Shown here: positions 51,670 to 60,025 of the stretch, in pieces
Position numbering within the stretch: the first letter of the stretch is position 1
Layout: the number at the start of each line of letters is the position of its first letter
NCBI GenBank assembly: GCA_030536755.1
Contig: JAUNPJ010000015.1
Coordinates: 1 to 60,025, forward strand
Length of the DNA stretch: 60,025 bases
DNA from: Eubacteriales bacterium
GTDB taxonomy: Bacteria; Bacillota; Clostridia; Lachnospirales; Lachnospiraceae
Reading direction: 5' to 3'
Notes under the pieces: generated by a model
Told to the model about the DNA's origin: nothing
The model's input: the letters and a program-made list of their open reading frames with translations, nothing else
Database searches by the model: none
Translations under genes and position numbers: made by a program

Positions 51670-53421
51670 ATGTGGAAGCATTTGTTCAAAAAATATTGGT
51701 TTTCAATCATTGCAGCACCCATTTTTATGTGCGGTGAGGTTGTGGTAGATTTGCTGCAGCCAAGATTCATGTCAATCATTATAGATGAAGGCGTTTTAGG
51801 CGTATCAAATCATTACATAGGAAATCTCCATTTGGTTATTGTAACTGGGATGCAGATGATAGGATTAGTATTATGTGGTGTGATCAGTGCTATTATTTCA
51901 GGAATTTTTGCACATTCCTGCGGTCAGAAATTTGGAAATGATATTCGAAAAATGGCTTTTCATAAGGTGATGTCATTATCCTTTGCACAGATTGAAAAAA
52001 TTGGAACGAGTTCGATCGTCACCAGGATAATCAATGATATTTCACAGATCCAGCAGCTTGTCAGAATGAGTATCAGTGCATTTGTCAGAACCCTTCTGTT
52101 ATTTGCCGGGGGTATTGGATTTATGTTGACACTTGATTTTCATTTTGGTCTGGTAGTACTGGCGGTTTTACCATTAATTGCGATATGTATTACTGTTTTT
52201 ATGAGAAAGACGAACGAGGTCTTTTTAGAATTACAGAAGAAAATAGATGTTGTAAATAATATTGTTCAGGAAAATGTATCAGGCTCCCGAGTGGTAAAAG
52301 CTTATGTGAAAGAAGAATATGAAAAAGAACGTTTTGGAAGAGCAAATGAGGATTTAGTAGAAACACAGTTAAGAGCATTGTTATTCATCGCACGAATGAC
52401 ACCGATTATGAATATCGTATTGAATATAGCTGTTGTTTTTATTATAAAAATTGGTGCGATACAGGTGGAAGCCGGGGGTGTTACGCCTGGAAATGTTATG
52501 GCCGCAATTACATATATTACGCAGATATTAAATGCTGTCATGGGGATTTCTATGATTTTCCAAACCGTATCGAGAGGAATTGCCTGCTCCAGACGCGTGC
52601 AGGCAATTCTGGACTGTGAGCCGGATATTCGAGATGGCACTTGCACACAAAAGTCCACGGTTTATGGAAAAATTGAATTTCAAAATGTATCGTTTTCCTA
52701 TCCTGATATGAAAGAGGAAAGAGTGATTCGAAATTTCAATTTTACAATAAATTCCGGAGAAACCATAGGAATTCTTGGTTCAACCGGAGCCGGGAAAAGC
52801 AGCCTGATTCAACTGATTCCAAGGTTTTTTGACACAACGGAAGGAAAAATACTCATTGATGATATTAATGTAAAGGAATATTCTCTGAGAGACTTGCGGG
52901 ACAAGATTTCTTTTGTGTTTCAGCATAGTGAAATTTTTAGCGATACCATAGAAAATAATATTTTATGGGGAAATAAACAAGCTTCTGCGAAAGAAGTGGA
53001 AAAGGCGGCTGAAATTGCACAGGCAAAAGAATTTATTTTAGCAAAAGAAAAAGGGTTTCAAACTGAGGTAAGCCAGCAGGGAAACAGTTTATCCGGTGGA
53101 CAAAAGCAGAGAGTAGCCATTAGTCGGGCTGTTCTGAAAAAATCTGAAATATTGATATTCGATGACAGCACCAGTGCACTGGATTTAAAGACCGAGGCAG
53201 ACTTATATGAAAGTCTTCAACGCGAATGTCCGAATAGCACTAAGATTATTATTGCTCAACGTATTGCATCAGTAAGAAATGCAGATCGAATCATTGTTCT
53301 GGAAGAAGGACAACTGAATGCTGTTGGAACTCATGAGGAATTATTAAGAAGTAGTGAAATATATCAAGATATTTATAATTCCCAGTTGAAAATTGGAGGA
53401 ACTGTGCATGGCAGACCATAA
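51670..53421 (+). CDS. ABC exporter half-transporter A
   Basis: A 583-residue fusion of a six-span membrane domain and an ATPase (GSTGAGKSSLIQLIPRFF, LSGGQKQRVAISRAVL, ILIFDDSTSALD). Walker B ends DD rather than DE, so the catalytic glutamate is missing, as in one half of many heterodimeric exporters. It therefore probably pairs with the next gene. The ATG at 51670 follows GAGAGG; the frame is open upstream into the nucleosidase gene. Substrate unknown. Confidence 0.87.
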   Translation: MWKHLFKKYWFSIIAAPIFMCGEVVVDLLQPRFMSIIIDEGVLGVSNHYIGNLHLVIVTGMQMIGLVLCGVISAIISGIFAHSCGQKFGNDIRKMAFHKVMSLSFAQIEKIGTSSIVTRIINDISQIQQLVRMSISAFVRTLLLFAGGIGFMLTLDFHFGLVVLAVLPLIAICITVFMRKTNEVFLELQKKIDVVNNIVQENVSGSRVVKAYVKEEYEKERFGRANEDLVETQLRALLFIARMTPIMNIVLNIAVVFIIKIGAIQVEAGGVTPGNVMAAITYITQILNAVMGISMIFQTVSRGIACSRRVQAILDCEPDIRDGTCTQKSTVYGKIEFQNVSFSYPDMKEERVIRNFNFTINSGETIGILGSTGAGKSSLIQLIPRFFDTTEGKILIDDINVKEYSLRDLRDKISFVFQHSEIFSDTIENNILWGNKQASAKEVEKAAEIAQAKEFILAKEKGFQTEVSQQGNSLSGGQKQRVAISRAVLKKSEILIFDDSTSALDLKTEADLYESLQRECPNSTKIIIAQRIASVRNADRIIVLEEGQLNAVGTHEELLRSSEIYQDIYNSQLKIGGTVHGRP

Positions 53422-55201
53422 TAGATTAGCGGGCAAAGGGCGACTTATCTTTGAAAAAACGGAGAAACCAAAGAAAATAAAGGAAACACTTTTGCGGTTG
53501 GAAAAGTATTTTGCTGATGAATGGAGGCTGCTCATAAAGCTTTTCGTAATTGTATTGATGATTGTTATCTGTGCTGTCTATGTCCCTAAATTGCAGAGTC
53601 AGGTAATTGATCATATAACAAATGGAGAATTTGGAAAGGTTTCAGGAGGACTTGCGACTATGGCTCTTGTATATGTAGTGCAGTGTATCTGTACCTGGAT
53701 GCAGGGGTGTATGGGAGCAAAGCTGAGCCAGAATATTGTCAAACAAATGCGAAAAGATTTATTTGATAATATGGTTTGTCTGCCAATCTGTTATCTTGAT
53801 AAGCATTCACATGGAGATCTGATGAGCCGTATGACAAATGATATTGAAAATATATCGAATACTGTTTCACAATCGGTTAGTTCTATGTTTTCTGGCATAT
53901 TTACCATTATTGGTACTGTTTGTATGATGTTTTATTTATGTCCAAAACTGGCAGCACTTTCCTGTATAACAGTTATTATGACTGTTACTGCAACAAAGTT
54001 TCTGTCGGGGATTATGCGGAACTTTTTTCAGAAACGGCAGGAACTGCTGGGAAGTCTAAATGGTAAAGCGGAGGAAATGATAAATGGATACAAAACAGTT
54101 ATTGCCTATAATGGACAGGAGAAAATTGAGGAAGAATTTATTCGGATTACAGATGATTTGACAAAGGTAGGAATTTATGCGGAAATCATAAGCGGAGCTA
54201 TGGGGCCGGTTATGAATGCAATTAATAATTGCAGCTTTGTGATCATTGCAGCGTTCGGCGGTTATTTTGCCTTAAAAGGTGATATTTCAATTGGAATTAT
54301 TTCTGCATTCATTGTATATGCAAAGCAATTTGGAAGACCGATCAGCGAACTGGCGCAGGTGTATGGACAGATACAGACCGCAATCGCAGGTGCTGAAAGA
54401 GTATTTGAAATTATTGATGAAAAGGCAGAGGACAAAAGTGGCTCGACGAATATGGATAAGAGCAGAGGAATACTGAACTTTGAACATATCAATTTTTCAT
54501 ATAATCAGGGAAAACAGGTGCTAACAGATTTTTCCATGCAGGTTAACGAAGGCGAGAAAATTGCACTGGTAGGTGCGACAGGGAGTGGAAAAACTACAGT
54601 GGTCAATCTTTTGATGCGTTTTTATGAGGTTGACAGTGGAGAGATATTGATTGATGGAGTCAATATCAAAGATATTAGCTGTGATGAACTGCGAAGAAAT
54701 ATTGCAATTGTTCTGCAGGATACGGTGTTCTTTGAAGATACGATACAGAATAATCTGAAATATTCCAGAGAAAACGCATCAGATGCGGAGATGATAGAAG
54801 CAACAAAGCTGAGTCATTGCCATAACATGATAAAGCAACTCCCATCGGGATACCAGACTTATCTGAAAGGAAAGGGAGATAATCTTTCGCAGGGACAAAA
54901 ACAGCTTTTAGCGATTGCAAGGGCGTTTTTGGCACAGCCTAAGATTTTGATACTTGATGAAGCTACTTCTAATATTGACACTCGCACAGAAAAAAGAATA
55001 CAGGATGCAATGACACAATTAATGAAAAACCGAACAAGTTTAATTATTGCACACAGATTATCAACAATACAGGATGCGGATTGTATCATTGTCATGGATC
55101 AGGGAAGGATTATCGAGAAAGGAAAACATGATGAACTGATTCAAAAGCATGGAAAGTATTATGAACTTTATATGACGCAATTTGCGGGAATAAGTATTTG
55201 A
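53408..55201 (+). CDS. ABC exporter half-transporter B
   Basis: A 597-residue partner with six membrane spans and an ATPase (GATGSGKTTVVNLLMRFY, LSQGQKQLLAIARAFL, ILILDEATSNID). Here the signature is LSQGQ and the catalytic glutamate is present, complementing the first half. It overlaps that gene by 14 bases. The last gene before a strong terminator. Its place in a C-S metabolism operon hints at export of a product or by-product, but this could be unrelated. Confidence 0.88.
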   Translation: MADHNRLAGKGRLIFEKTEKPKKIKETLLRLEKYFADEWRLLIKLFVIVLMIVICAVYVPKLQSQVIDHITNGEFGKVSGGLATMALVYVVQCICTWMQGCMGAKLSQNIVKQMRKDLFDNMVCLPICYLDKHSHGDLMSRMTNDIENISNTVSQSVSSMFSGIFTIIGTVCMMFYLCPKLAALSCITVIMTVTATKFLSGIMRNFFQKRQELLGSLNGKAEEMINGYKTVIAYNGQEKIEEEFIRITDDLTKVGIYAEIISGAMGPVMNAINNCSFVIIAAFGGYFALKGDISIGIISAFIVYAKQFGRPISELAQVYGQIQTAIAGAERVFEIIDEKAEDKSGSTNMDKSRGILNFEHINFSYNQGKQVLTDFSMQVNEGEKIALVGATGSGKTTVVNLLMRFYEVDSGEILIDGVNIKDISCDELRRNIAIVLQDTVFFEDTIQNNLKYSRENASDAEMIEATKLSHCHNMIKQLPSGYQTYLKGKGDNLSQGQKQLLAIARAFLAQPKILILDEATSNIDTRTEKRIQDAMTQLMKNRTSLIIAHRLSTIQDADCIIVMDQGRIIEKGKHDELIQKHGKYYELYMTQFAGISI

Positions 55202-55296
55202 TAAAAATCGAAAACATTCTAAAACAAACAATTGATGAACAAAACAACAATGTGCAACGTTTTCATAAAAAGCCAAAAAACATCTATATTTTACCC

Positions 55297-55334
55297 AAAA
55301 ACAGCTGTTAAAAGAGAAAAACAGCTGTTTTTTT
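55297..55334 (+). terminator. Terminator of the nitrogenase-like operon
   Basis: AAAACAGCTGTT (55298-55309) pairs with AACAGCTGTTTT (55319-55330), followed by a run of Ts. Confidence 0.85.
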
Positions 55335-55365
55335 GCACTTTTTTCAGATAAGTGTGACACCGTTT

Positions 55366-55408
55366 TCAGGATTCCTGATTGATAATAGACATCAAAGTCT
55401 ACTATAAT
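55366..55408 (+). promoter_or_regulatory. Promoter with palindromes, second importer operon
   Basis: TTGATA (55379-55384), 18 bases, TATAAT (55403-55408). The spacer contains TAGAC-N6-GTCTA (55386-55401), and the perfect palindrome TCAGGA-T-TCCTGA (55366-55378) touches the -35. One may be a repressor site and the other an activator site. Confidence 0.65.
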
Positions 55409-55431
55409 CCAATCCAACAGGAGGAGACAAC

Positions 55432-56214
55432 ATGAAAGATAAAGTGATCATTAATGTAGAACATTTAAACAAACGTTTTCTTGTAGATAATCAGCCGGTA
55501 GAAGTATTAAGAGACATTAATCTTCAGATTAAAGCGGGTGAATTCGTTACCATTGTAGGACATAGCGGATGTGGAAAAAGCACATTATTAAAGATTATCT
55601 GTGGCCTGGTGGACTATGAAGATGGACTTGTAGAGAGAAATGGTCATAAAGTGACAAAGCCTGGACCGCAATGTGGAATGGTGTTTCAGGATCACAGACT
55701 GCTTCCATGGCTTAAGATTAAGGAAAATGTAGGCTTCGGTCTGAAAAAGCTTCCCAAAGAGGAGCGGGAGAAAAAGGTTCAGCAGCATCTGGAAATGGTC
55801 GGATTAGCAGGATTTGAGAACAGTTATCCGGCACAACTGTCAGGAGGCATGTCACAGAGGGCAGCGATTGCACGAGGTCTGGTAAACAGTCCAACGATAC
55901 TTTTGCTGGATGAACCCTTTGGTGCATTGGATGCGCTGACAAGAATTCAGATGCAGAAAGAAATCATCCGTATTCAAAAGCAGGAGGGAACGACCATGGT
56001 CATGGTCACTCATGATATTGATGAGGCAATTTATCTGGCAGATCGCATTGTAGTTATGTCTGCAAGGCCGGGAGAAATTCAGGATATTATCACAGTGAAT
56101 AAGGCAGATTCCAGACGACGAAACAGTGCCGGATTTAACGCGTATAAGAAAAAAATATACGATTATTTCTTTGCAGGTACAGACGACGAACATGAGATTG
56201 AATACAACATTTAG
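55432..56214 (+). CDS. ABC importer ATPase (second set)
   Basis: A 260-residue SsuB/TauB-type ATPase with GHSGCGKSTLLKIICG, LSGGMSQRAAIARGL and LLLDEPFGALDALTRIQMQ. It is close in sequence to the ATPase at 48927, suggesting an old duplication of the importer. GGAGGAG precedes the ATG. First gene of the operon with permease, sulfatase and binding lipoprotein. Confidence 0.9.
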   Translation: MKDKVIINVEHLNKRFLVDNQPVEVLRDINLQIKAGEFVTIVGHSGCGKSTLLKIICGLVDYEDGLVERNGHKVTKPGPQCGMVFQDHRLLPWLKIKENVGFGLKKLPKEEREKKVQQHLEMVGLAGFENSYPAQLSGGMSQRAAIARGLVNSPTILLLDEPFGALDALTRIQMQKEIIRIQKQEGTTMVMVTHDIDEAIYLADRIVVMSARPGEIQDIITVNKADSRRRNSAGFNAYKKKIYDYFFAGTDDEHEIEYNI

Positions 56215-56226
56215 GAGGAAGAAAAG

Positions 56227-57003
56227 ATGGGCAAAAACAGTACATGGCAGGCAGCAGTGAAGGGATTGATCATTCCGGTTATTGTTGTCATCGCATGGAT
56301 CATAGTGACGGCGCGAGGCAGCATTCCCATTGGTATTTTGCCGAAGCTTCCTATGGTAGGAGATGCTTTTAAAGAACTGATAGAGACCGGACAACTCAAG
56401 GAAGATTTGTTCCTCAGTTTTTCAAGGGTATTGAAAGGATATCTGGTGGCGGCGGTGATTGGAATTGTGCTGGGATCGCTGGCCGGAATGTTTCTGACAG
56501 TTCGCCAGCTGATTGTTCCGGTAATAACGGTCATACGGCAGATACCGATCATTGCCTGGATACCGCTGATTATTCTGTGGGCGGGTATTGGTGAGTTATC
56601 AAAAGTTATTATCATTGCACTTGCGGCATTTTTCCCGATTCTGGTAAATACGGAAAACGGTATCGCGAGCACGCCGGAGGGATTTGTGGAAGTGGCACAT
56701 TTGTATAATCTGAATCCATGGGAGACATTTGTGAATGTTTATCTCCCACATGCGATTCCGAGTATGCTGGTAGGATTGAAGTTGGGTCTCAGTACTTCCT
56801 GGATGGCCGTGGTAGCAGCAGAGATGATCGCATCCAGTTCCGGTATCGGATACCGGCTGACTTATGCGAGAAGCATGATGGAAGCGAATATTGTCATTGC
56901 ATGCATGATTATCATTGGGCTTGTGGGAGTTGCCATGGACAAGCTGATCGGCTGGGTATTTGGATTGCTCACTCCGTGGCAGAAAGCAATTAAAAAATCA
57001 TAA
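56227..57003 (+). CDS. ABC importer permease (second set)
   Basis: A 258-residue SsuC/TauC-type permease with the coupling loop EVAHLYNLNPWETFVNVYLP and about six membrane spans. It parallels the permease at 48157. It starts 12 bases after the ATPase with AGGAGG. Confidence 0.9.
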   Translation: MGKNSTWQAAVKGLIIPVIVVIAWIIVTARGSIPIGILPKLPMVGDAFKELIETGQLKEDLFLSFSRVLKGYLVAAVIGIVLGSLAGMFLTVRQLIVPVITVIRQIPIIAWIPLIILWAGIGELSKVIIIALAAFFPILVNTENGIASTPEGFVEVAHLYNLNPWETFVNVYLPHAIPSMLVGLKLGLSTSWMAVVAAEMIASSSGIGYRLTYARSMMEANIVIACMIIIGLVGVAMDKLIGWVFGLLTPWQKAIKKS

Positions 57004-57015
57004 GGAGATGAAGAC

Positions 57016-59289
57016 ATGAGTAAAAAAACGATATTTACAGGAACGACAGGACGCACGCTGGCTGAGACAAGATATCGATATCACACGATTGATAACAATC
57101 CAAAAGGAGCACCGAATGTTATTTATATTCTTCTGGACGATATGGGATTCGCACAGCTTGGATGTTATGGGTCTTCCATTGAGACACCCAATATTGACCG
57201 GCTTGCTGCGGAAGGGCTTCGCTACAACAATTTCCATACAACAGCGGTATGCTCCGCAACAAGAACTTCTCTTCTGACAGGGGCAAATCACCATGCTGCC
57301 GGCTGTGCCAATCTGATTGAGATGCGTACAGGAGCGCCAAATAACCAGAACGGCAATCTGAAGCCGGAATATGCAACGATTGCTGAGATTCTGAAAGAGT
57401 ATGGTTATGCAACATTTTGCACAGGAAAATGGCATCTCAGTGCTGACCAGCATACGCCGGGACCGGTAACGGGCTGGCCGCTCCAGAAGGGATTTGACCG
57501 GTATTATGGCTTCCTGCAGGGAGAGAATGACCAGTATCATCCGCATCTGATCCGTGACAATACGGCCGCCAAACAGCCGAAAACAGCAGAGGAAGGCTAT
57601 CTGTTCTCCGAAGACATTGTGGATAATGCCATTGATTATCTGTTTGAGCATCAGATTAATTTTCCTGAGCAGCCGTTTTTCTTGTATCTTCCTTTTGGAG
57701 CTATGCACACACCGCACCATGCACCGAAAGAATATATTGATCATTATAAAGGAAAGTTTGATGCAGGATGGGATGTGATCCGGCAGCAGTGGTTTGAAAA
57801 TCAGAAGCGTATCGGAATTATCCCACAGGATGCCGAGCTGACAGAAAAGAATCCTTATGTGCGTGACTGGGCAGATTTAAATGAGAAAGAAAAGGCTGTT
57901 TATGCACGGGAGATGGAAGCGTTTGCAGGCATGCTGACGCACACAGATGCTCAGATCGGAAGAGTACTTGATTATCTGGAGAAAAGTGGTGTGCTGGATG
58001 ATACGATTATCGTTTTCTTATCGGACAACGGAGCCAGTGCGGAAGGTGGTATTGATGGACGTTTCAATGCCATGCGTGGTCAGGATATCACAGTAAGAAG
58101 CGAGGGAGAAATCGATTTCGCCTACGAGCATCTTGATGAGATTGGAACAGAATTGTCTTTTAATCATTATCCGACAGGATGGGCAAACTGCGGCAATACT
58201 CCATTTCAGTGGTATAAAATCTGGGCACATGAAGGCGGCATCAAAGACCCATTGATCATCCGTTATCCAAAGGCGATTCAGGAACCTGGAGGTGTACGCA
58301 GTCAGTATCATCATGTCAGCGATATTACGCCAACGATTCTGGATATCATCGGAGTGGACAAACCGGAGTTTATCAAAGGCGTACATCAGGAGCCGTTTCA
58401 CGGAATCAGTTTTCAATATACATTTAACCATGCGGATGCTCCTACAGAAAAATATATTCAATATTATGAAGTACATGGAAATCGCGGCATCTACAAGGAT
58501 GGATGGAAAGCAGTCGTGAATCATTGCTTTACAGAAGAGTATGAAAACGATGAATGGGAGCTGTACCATGTGGAGACAGATTATTCCGAAAAGTATAACG
58601 TGGCAGAGCAGTATCCGGAAAAACTGCAGGAGCTGAAAGAAGACTTTATGCATGAGGCGGGAAAATATGGTGTGTTCCCGATGCTTCGCTTCCCGATGCA
58701 CGGCAAACCGGAAAATTTAGGCAGACAGTATGGAGAGCGGATGGAATTTCCGGAGAAAGTCCTGGAATTTCGCCATATCATCAAGCCGGTAAATCTGGTA
58801 GCTGCGAGAAATGTGATTGCGCAGTCAGTCAGCCATGTTCTGACAGCAGAAATTCACCGTGATTCTGAACTGGAGGACGGTGTGGTTTACAGCAACGGAC
58901 AGCGTTTTGGAGGGATTTCTTTCTATATTAAAGATAATAAGCTGAAATATTACTATAACGCCAATACGGCGGATGGTTATCTGGCAGAATCACAGATTGA
59001 GATCCCTGTGGGGGATGTGTCTGTCGGATACAGCTTTATCCGAGGTATCAAGTCCGCGCATGTAACCTTGTATATCAATCATGTACCCGTGGGAGAGGCA
59101 GAGATTGAACGGCTTGCCTATATGGTAGGATTTTCTTCTTCCATCGGTGATAATAAATATTCTCCGGTATCTCCGGAGTATGAAGTTCCGTTTGCATTTC
59201 AGGGCAGAATTGAATATCTGAAGATACATCAGTTTGCTGCGAGTGCAGATCCAAGAGAAGAACTGGCAAAATTATTGTCAGTTGAATAA
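57016..59289 (+). CDS. Cytoplasmic arylsulfatase family enzyme (CSATR type)
   Basis: A 757-residue sulfatase that removes sulfate from organic sulfate esters. Metal ligands ILLDDMGFAQLGCYG, the formylglycine site VCSATRTSLLTG and the FCTGKWHLS and FLSDNGASAEGG segments are visible; the C-terminal third is a separate accessory domain. The cysteine box is CxAxR, a form modified by anaerobic radical SAM maturases (anSME), none of which is in the window. No signal peptide is present, so it acts inside the cell, probably on imported substrate. The long N-terminal domain matches enzymes of the large arylsulfatase group. Confidence 0.9.
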   Translation: MSKKTIFTGTTGRTLAETRYRYHTIDNNPKGAPNVIYILLDDMGFAQLGCYGSSIETPNIDRLAAEGLRYNNFHTTAVCSATRTSLLTGANHHAAGCANLIEMRTGAPNNQNGNLKPEYATIAEILKEYGYATFCTGKWHLSADQHTPGPVTGWPLQKGFDRYYGFLQGENDQYHPHLIRDNTAAKQPKTAEEGYLFSEDIVDNAIDYLFEHQINFPEQPFFLYLPFGAMHTPHHAPKEYIDHYKGKFDAGWDVIRQQWFENQKRIGIIPQDAELTEKNPYVRDWADLNEKEKAVYAREMEAFAGMLTHTDAQIGRVLDYLEKSGVLDDTIIVFLSDNGASAEGGIDGRFNAMRGQDITVRSEGEIDFAYEHLDEIGTELSFNHYPTGWANCGNTPFQWYKIWAHEGGIKDPLIIRYPKAIQEPGGVRSQYHHVSDITPTILDIIGVDKPEFIKGVHQEPFHGISFQYTFNHADAPTEKYIQYYEVHGNRGIYKDGWKAVVNHCFTEEYENDEWELYHVETDYSEKYNVAEQYPEKLQELKEDFMHEAGKYGVFPMLRFPMHGKPENLGRQYGERMEFPEKVLEFRHIIKPVNLVAARNVIAQSVSHVLTAEIHRDSELEDGVVYSNGQRFGGISFYIKDNKLKYYYNANTADGYLAESQIEIPVGDVSVGYSFIRGIKSAHVTLYINHVPVGEAEIERLAYMVGFSSSIGDNKYSPVSPEYEVPFAFQGRIEYLKIHQFAASADPREELAKLLSVE

Positions 59290-59318
59290 CAACATATAGA
59301 AACAGGAGGAATTAGAAA

Positions 59319-60025
59319 ATGAGAAATTGGAAAAAAGTAACAGCAGCAGTACTGGCAGGTTTGATGGTGATGGGAATGACAGCCTGCGGCTCTGAAGGAG
59401 AAAAAGAAAGCAGTACACAGGAAGCACAGAAAACAGAAAGTACAGATACAACAGAAGAAAAAACAACAGATTCTTCGGAGTATAAAACTCTTCGCATTGG
59501 ATGCGGTGACGCGGTGAATCATAATCTGATTGATTTGGCAGGTGTTGCACAGTCCAAAGGATACCTGGAGGAAGAATTAAATGAGGTAGGCTGGACCTAC
59601 GAGGCTACAGGATTTGCCGGACAGGGACCGGAGATTAATGCCGCTTTGATGAGCAATTCTCTGGATGCCGCAACTTACGGAGATTTTCCTACATTAACAG
59701 GAACTGGATCCGGAGCAGACTTTTCTGCGGTAGCGGTACTGGATCCTTCCCTTACTTATGGTATTTTTGTGGCTGACGATGCCATTCAGAAACCGGAAGA
59801 TCTGGAAGGAAAGAAGATTGTCGTTCAGCAGGGAACAGCACTGTACTATTTCTGGGAGCAGTTTGTAAAAGAAACAGGTATTGATGCAGATTCCATTGAA
59901 GTGATCAATTCTAATGTAAGTGATGCAGTTTCTTTACTTCAGACGGGTGACGCAGATGCGTTCGTATCAGCAGGATATTCTTTGGGGTACTATGAAAAGC
60001 AGGGACTGGGACATCGTCTGGAAGG
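59319..60025 (+). CDS. ABC importer binding lipoprotein (second set), truncated by the window
   Basis: The first 235 residues of an SsuA/TauA-like lipoprotein; the gene continues past the right edge. Lipobox GMTAC, then a Thr/Glu/Ser linker, then LRIGCGDAVNHNLIDLAGVA, a YLEEELNEVG segment and GPEINAALMSNSLDAATYGD, parallel to the protein at 47030. ACAGGAGG precedes the ATG. It is the substrate receptor for the transporter encoded two genes upstream, probably for a sulfate ester or sulfonate. Confidence 0.88.
   Translation, partial: MRNWKKVTAAVLAGLMVMGMTACGSEGEKESSTQEAQKTESTDTTEEKTTDSSEYKTLRIGCGDAVNHNLIDLAGVAQSKGYLEEELNEVGWTYEATGFAGQGPEINAALMSNSLDAATYGDFPTLTGTGSGADFSAVAVLDPSLTYGIFVADDAIQKPEDLEGKKIVVQQGTALYYFWEQFVKETGIDADSIEVINSNVSDAVSLLQTGDADAFVSAGYSLGYYEKQGLGHRLE

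Overview
The window looks like part of the chromosome of a strictly anaerobic, low-to-medium GC Firmicute, most likely a Lachnospiraceae-type gut clostridium (inference). Supporting signs are strong AGGAGG-type ribosome binding sites, sigma-A promoters, an anaerobic sulfite reductase (AsrABC), a HydE hydrogenase maturase, oxygen-sensitive NadA and a nitrogenase-like enzyme. No rRNA, tRNA, CRISPR array or intact transposase was seen. A DUF554 membrane protein gene opens the window. A folate operon follows (folE, HD hydrolase, folP, fused folB-folK) behind a leader that reads as a tetrahydrofolate riboswitch. Next come a tandem-domain polyphosphate:AMP phosphotransferase and a secreted phosphodiester glycosidase-like protein.

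From 7.2 to 20 kb: asrCBA with a Crp/Fnr-like regulator (reverse strand), a GntR/ABC operon (reverse), oligoendopeptidase F, and a molybdate region (HTH plus binding-domain regulator, modABC, a Mop protein). AzlCD branched-chain amino acid exporter genes, a cupin protein and ilvE follow.

From 22 to 41 kb is a dense sulfur and thiol region, mostly on the plus strand. It holds an Rrf2 regulator, two unrelated glutamate-cysteine ligases with a class II amidohydrolase, XdhC, MOSC, HydE, NadA, a trans-sulfuration enzyme, a rhodanese-TtcA fusion, TcdA, serine acetyltransferase copy 1 and LarE. The next block encodes a JAMM peptidase, a MoaD-like/E1/rhodanese fusion, a family 2A encapsulin shell, its cysteine desulfurase cargo and serine acetyltransferase copy 2. 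Together these suggest a compartment that takes sulfur from cysteine and an attached sulfur-carrier relay. The two acetyltransferase genes are about 89% identical, and a remnant of the larE 3' end follows copy 2, so the block appears to have been shaped by a duplication.

From 42 to 55 kb one apparent operon encodes MetK, a three-subunit nitrogenase-like reductase (H, D, K), a sulfonate/nitrate-type ABC importer, an unusual radical SAM protein, an MTA/SAH nucleosidase and a two-gene ABC exporter. This neighbourhood suggests reductive C-S bond chemistry related to methylthio-alkane reductase rather than nitrogen fixation; that is inference from context. A second importer operon (ATPase, permease, cytoplasmic CSATR-type sulfatase, binding lipoprotein) runs off the right edge. 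The strongest candidates for undescribed biology are the nitrogenase-like operon and the coupling of a JAMM / sulfur-carrier-E1-rhodanese module to a sulfur encapsulin.
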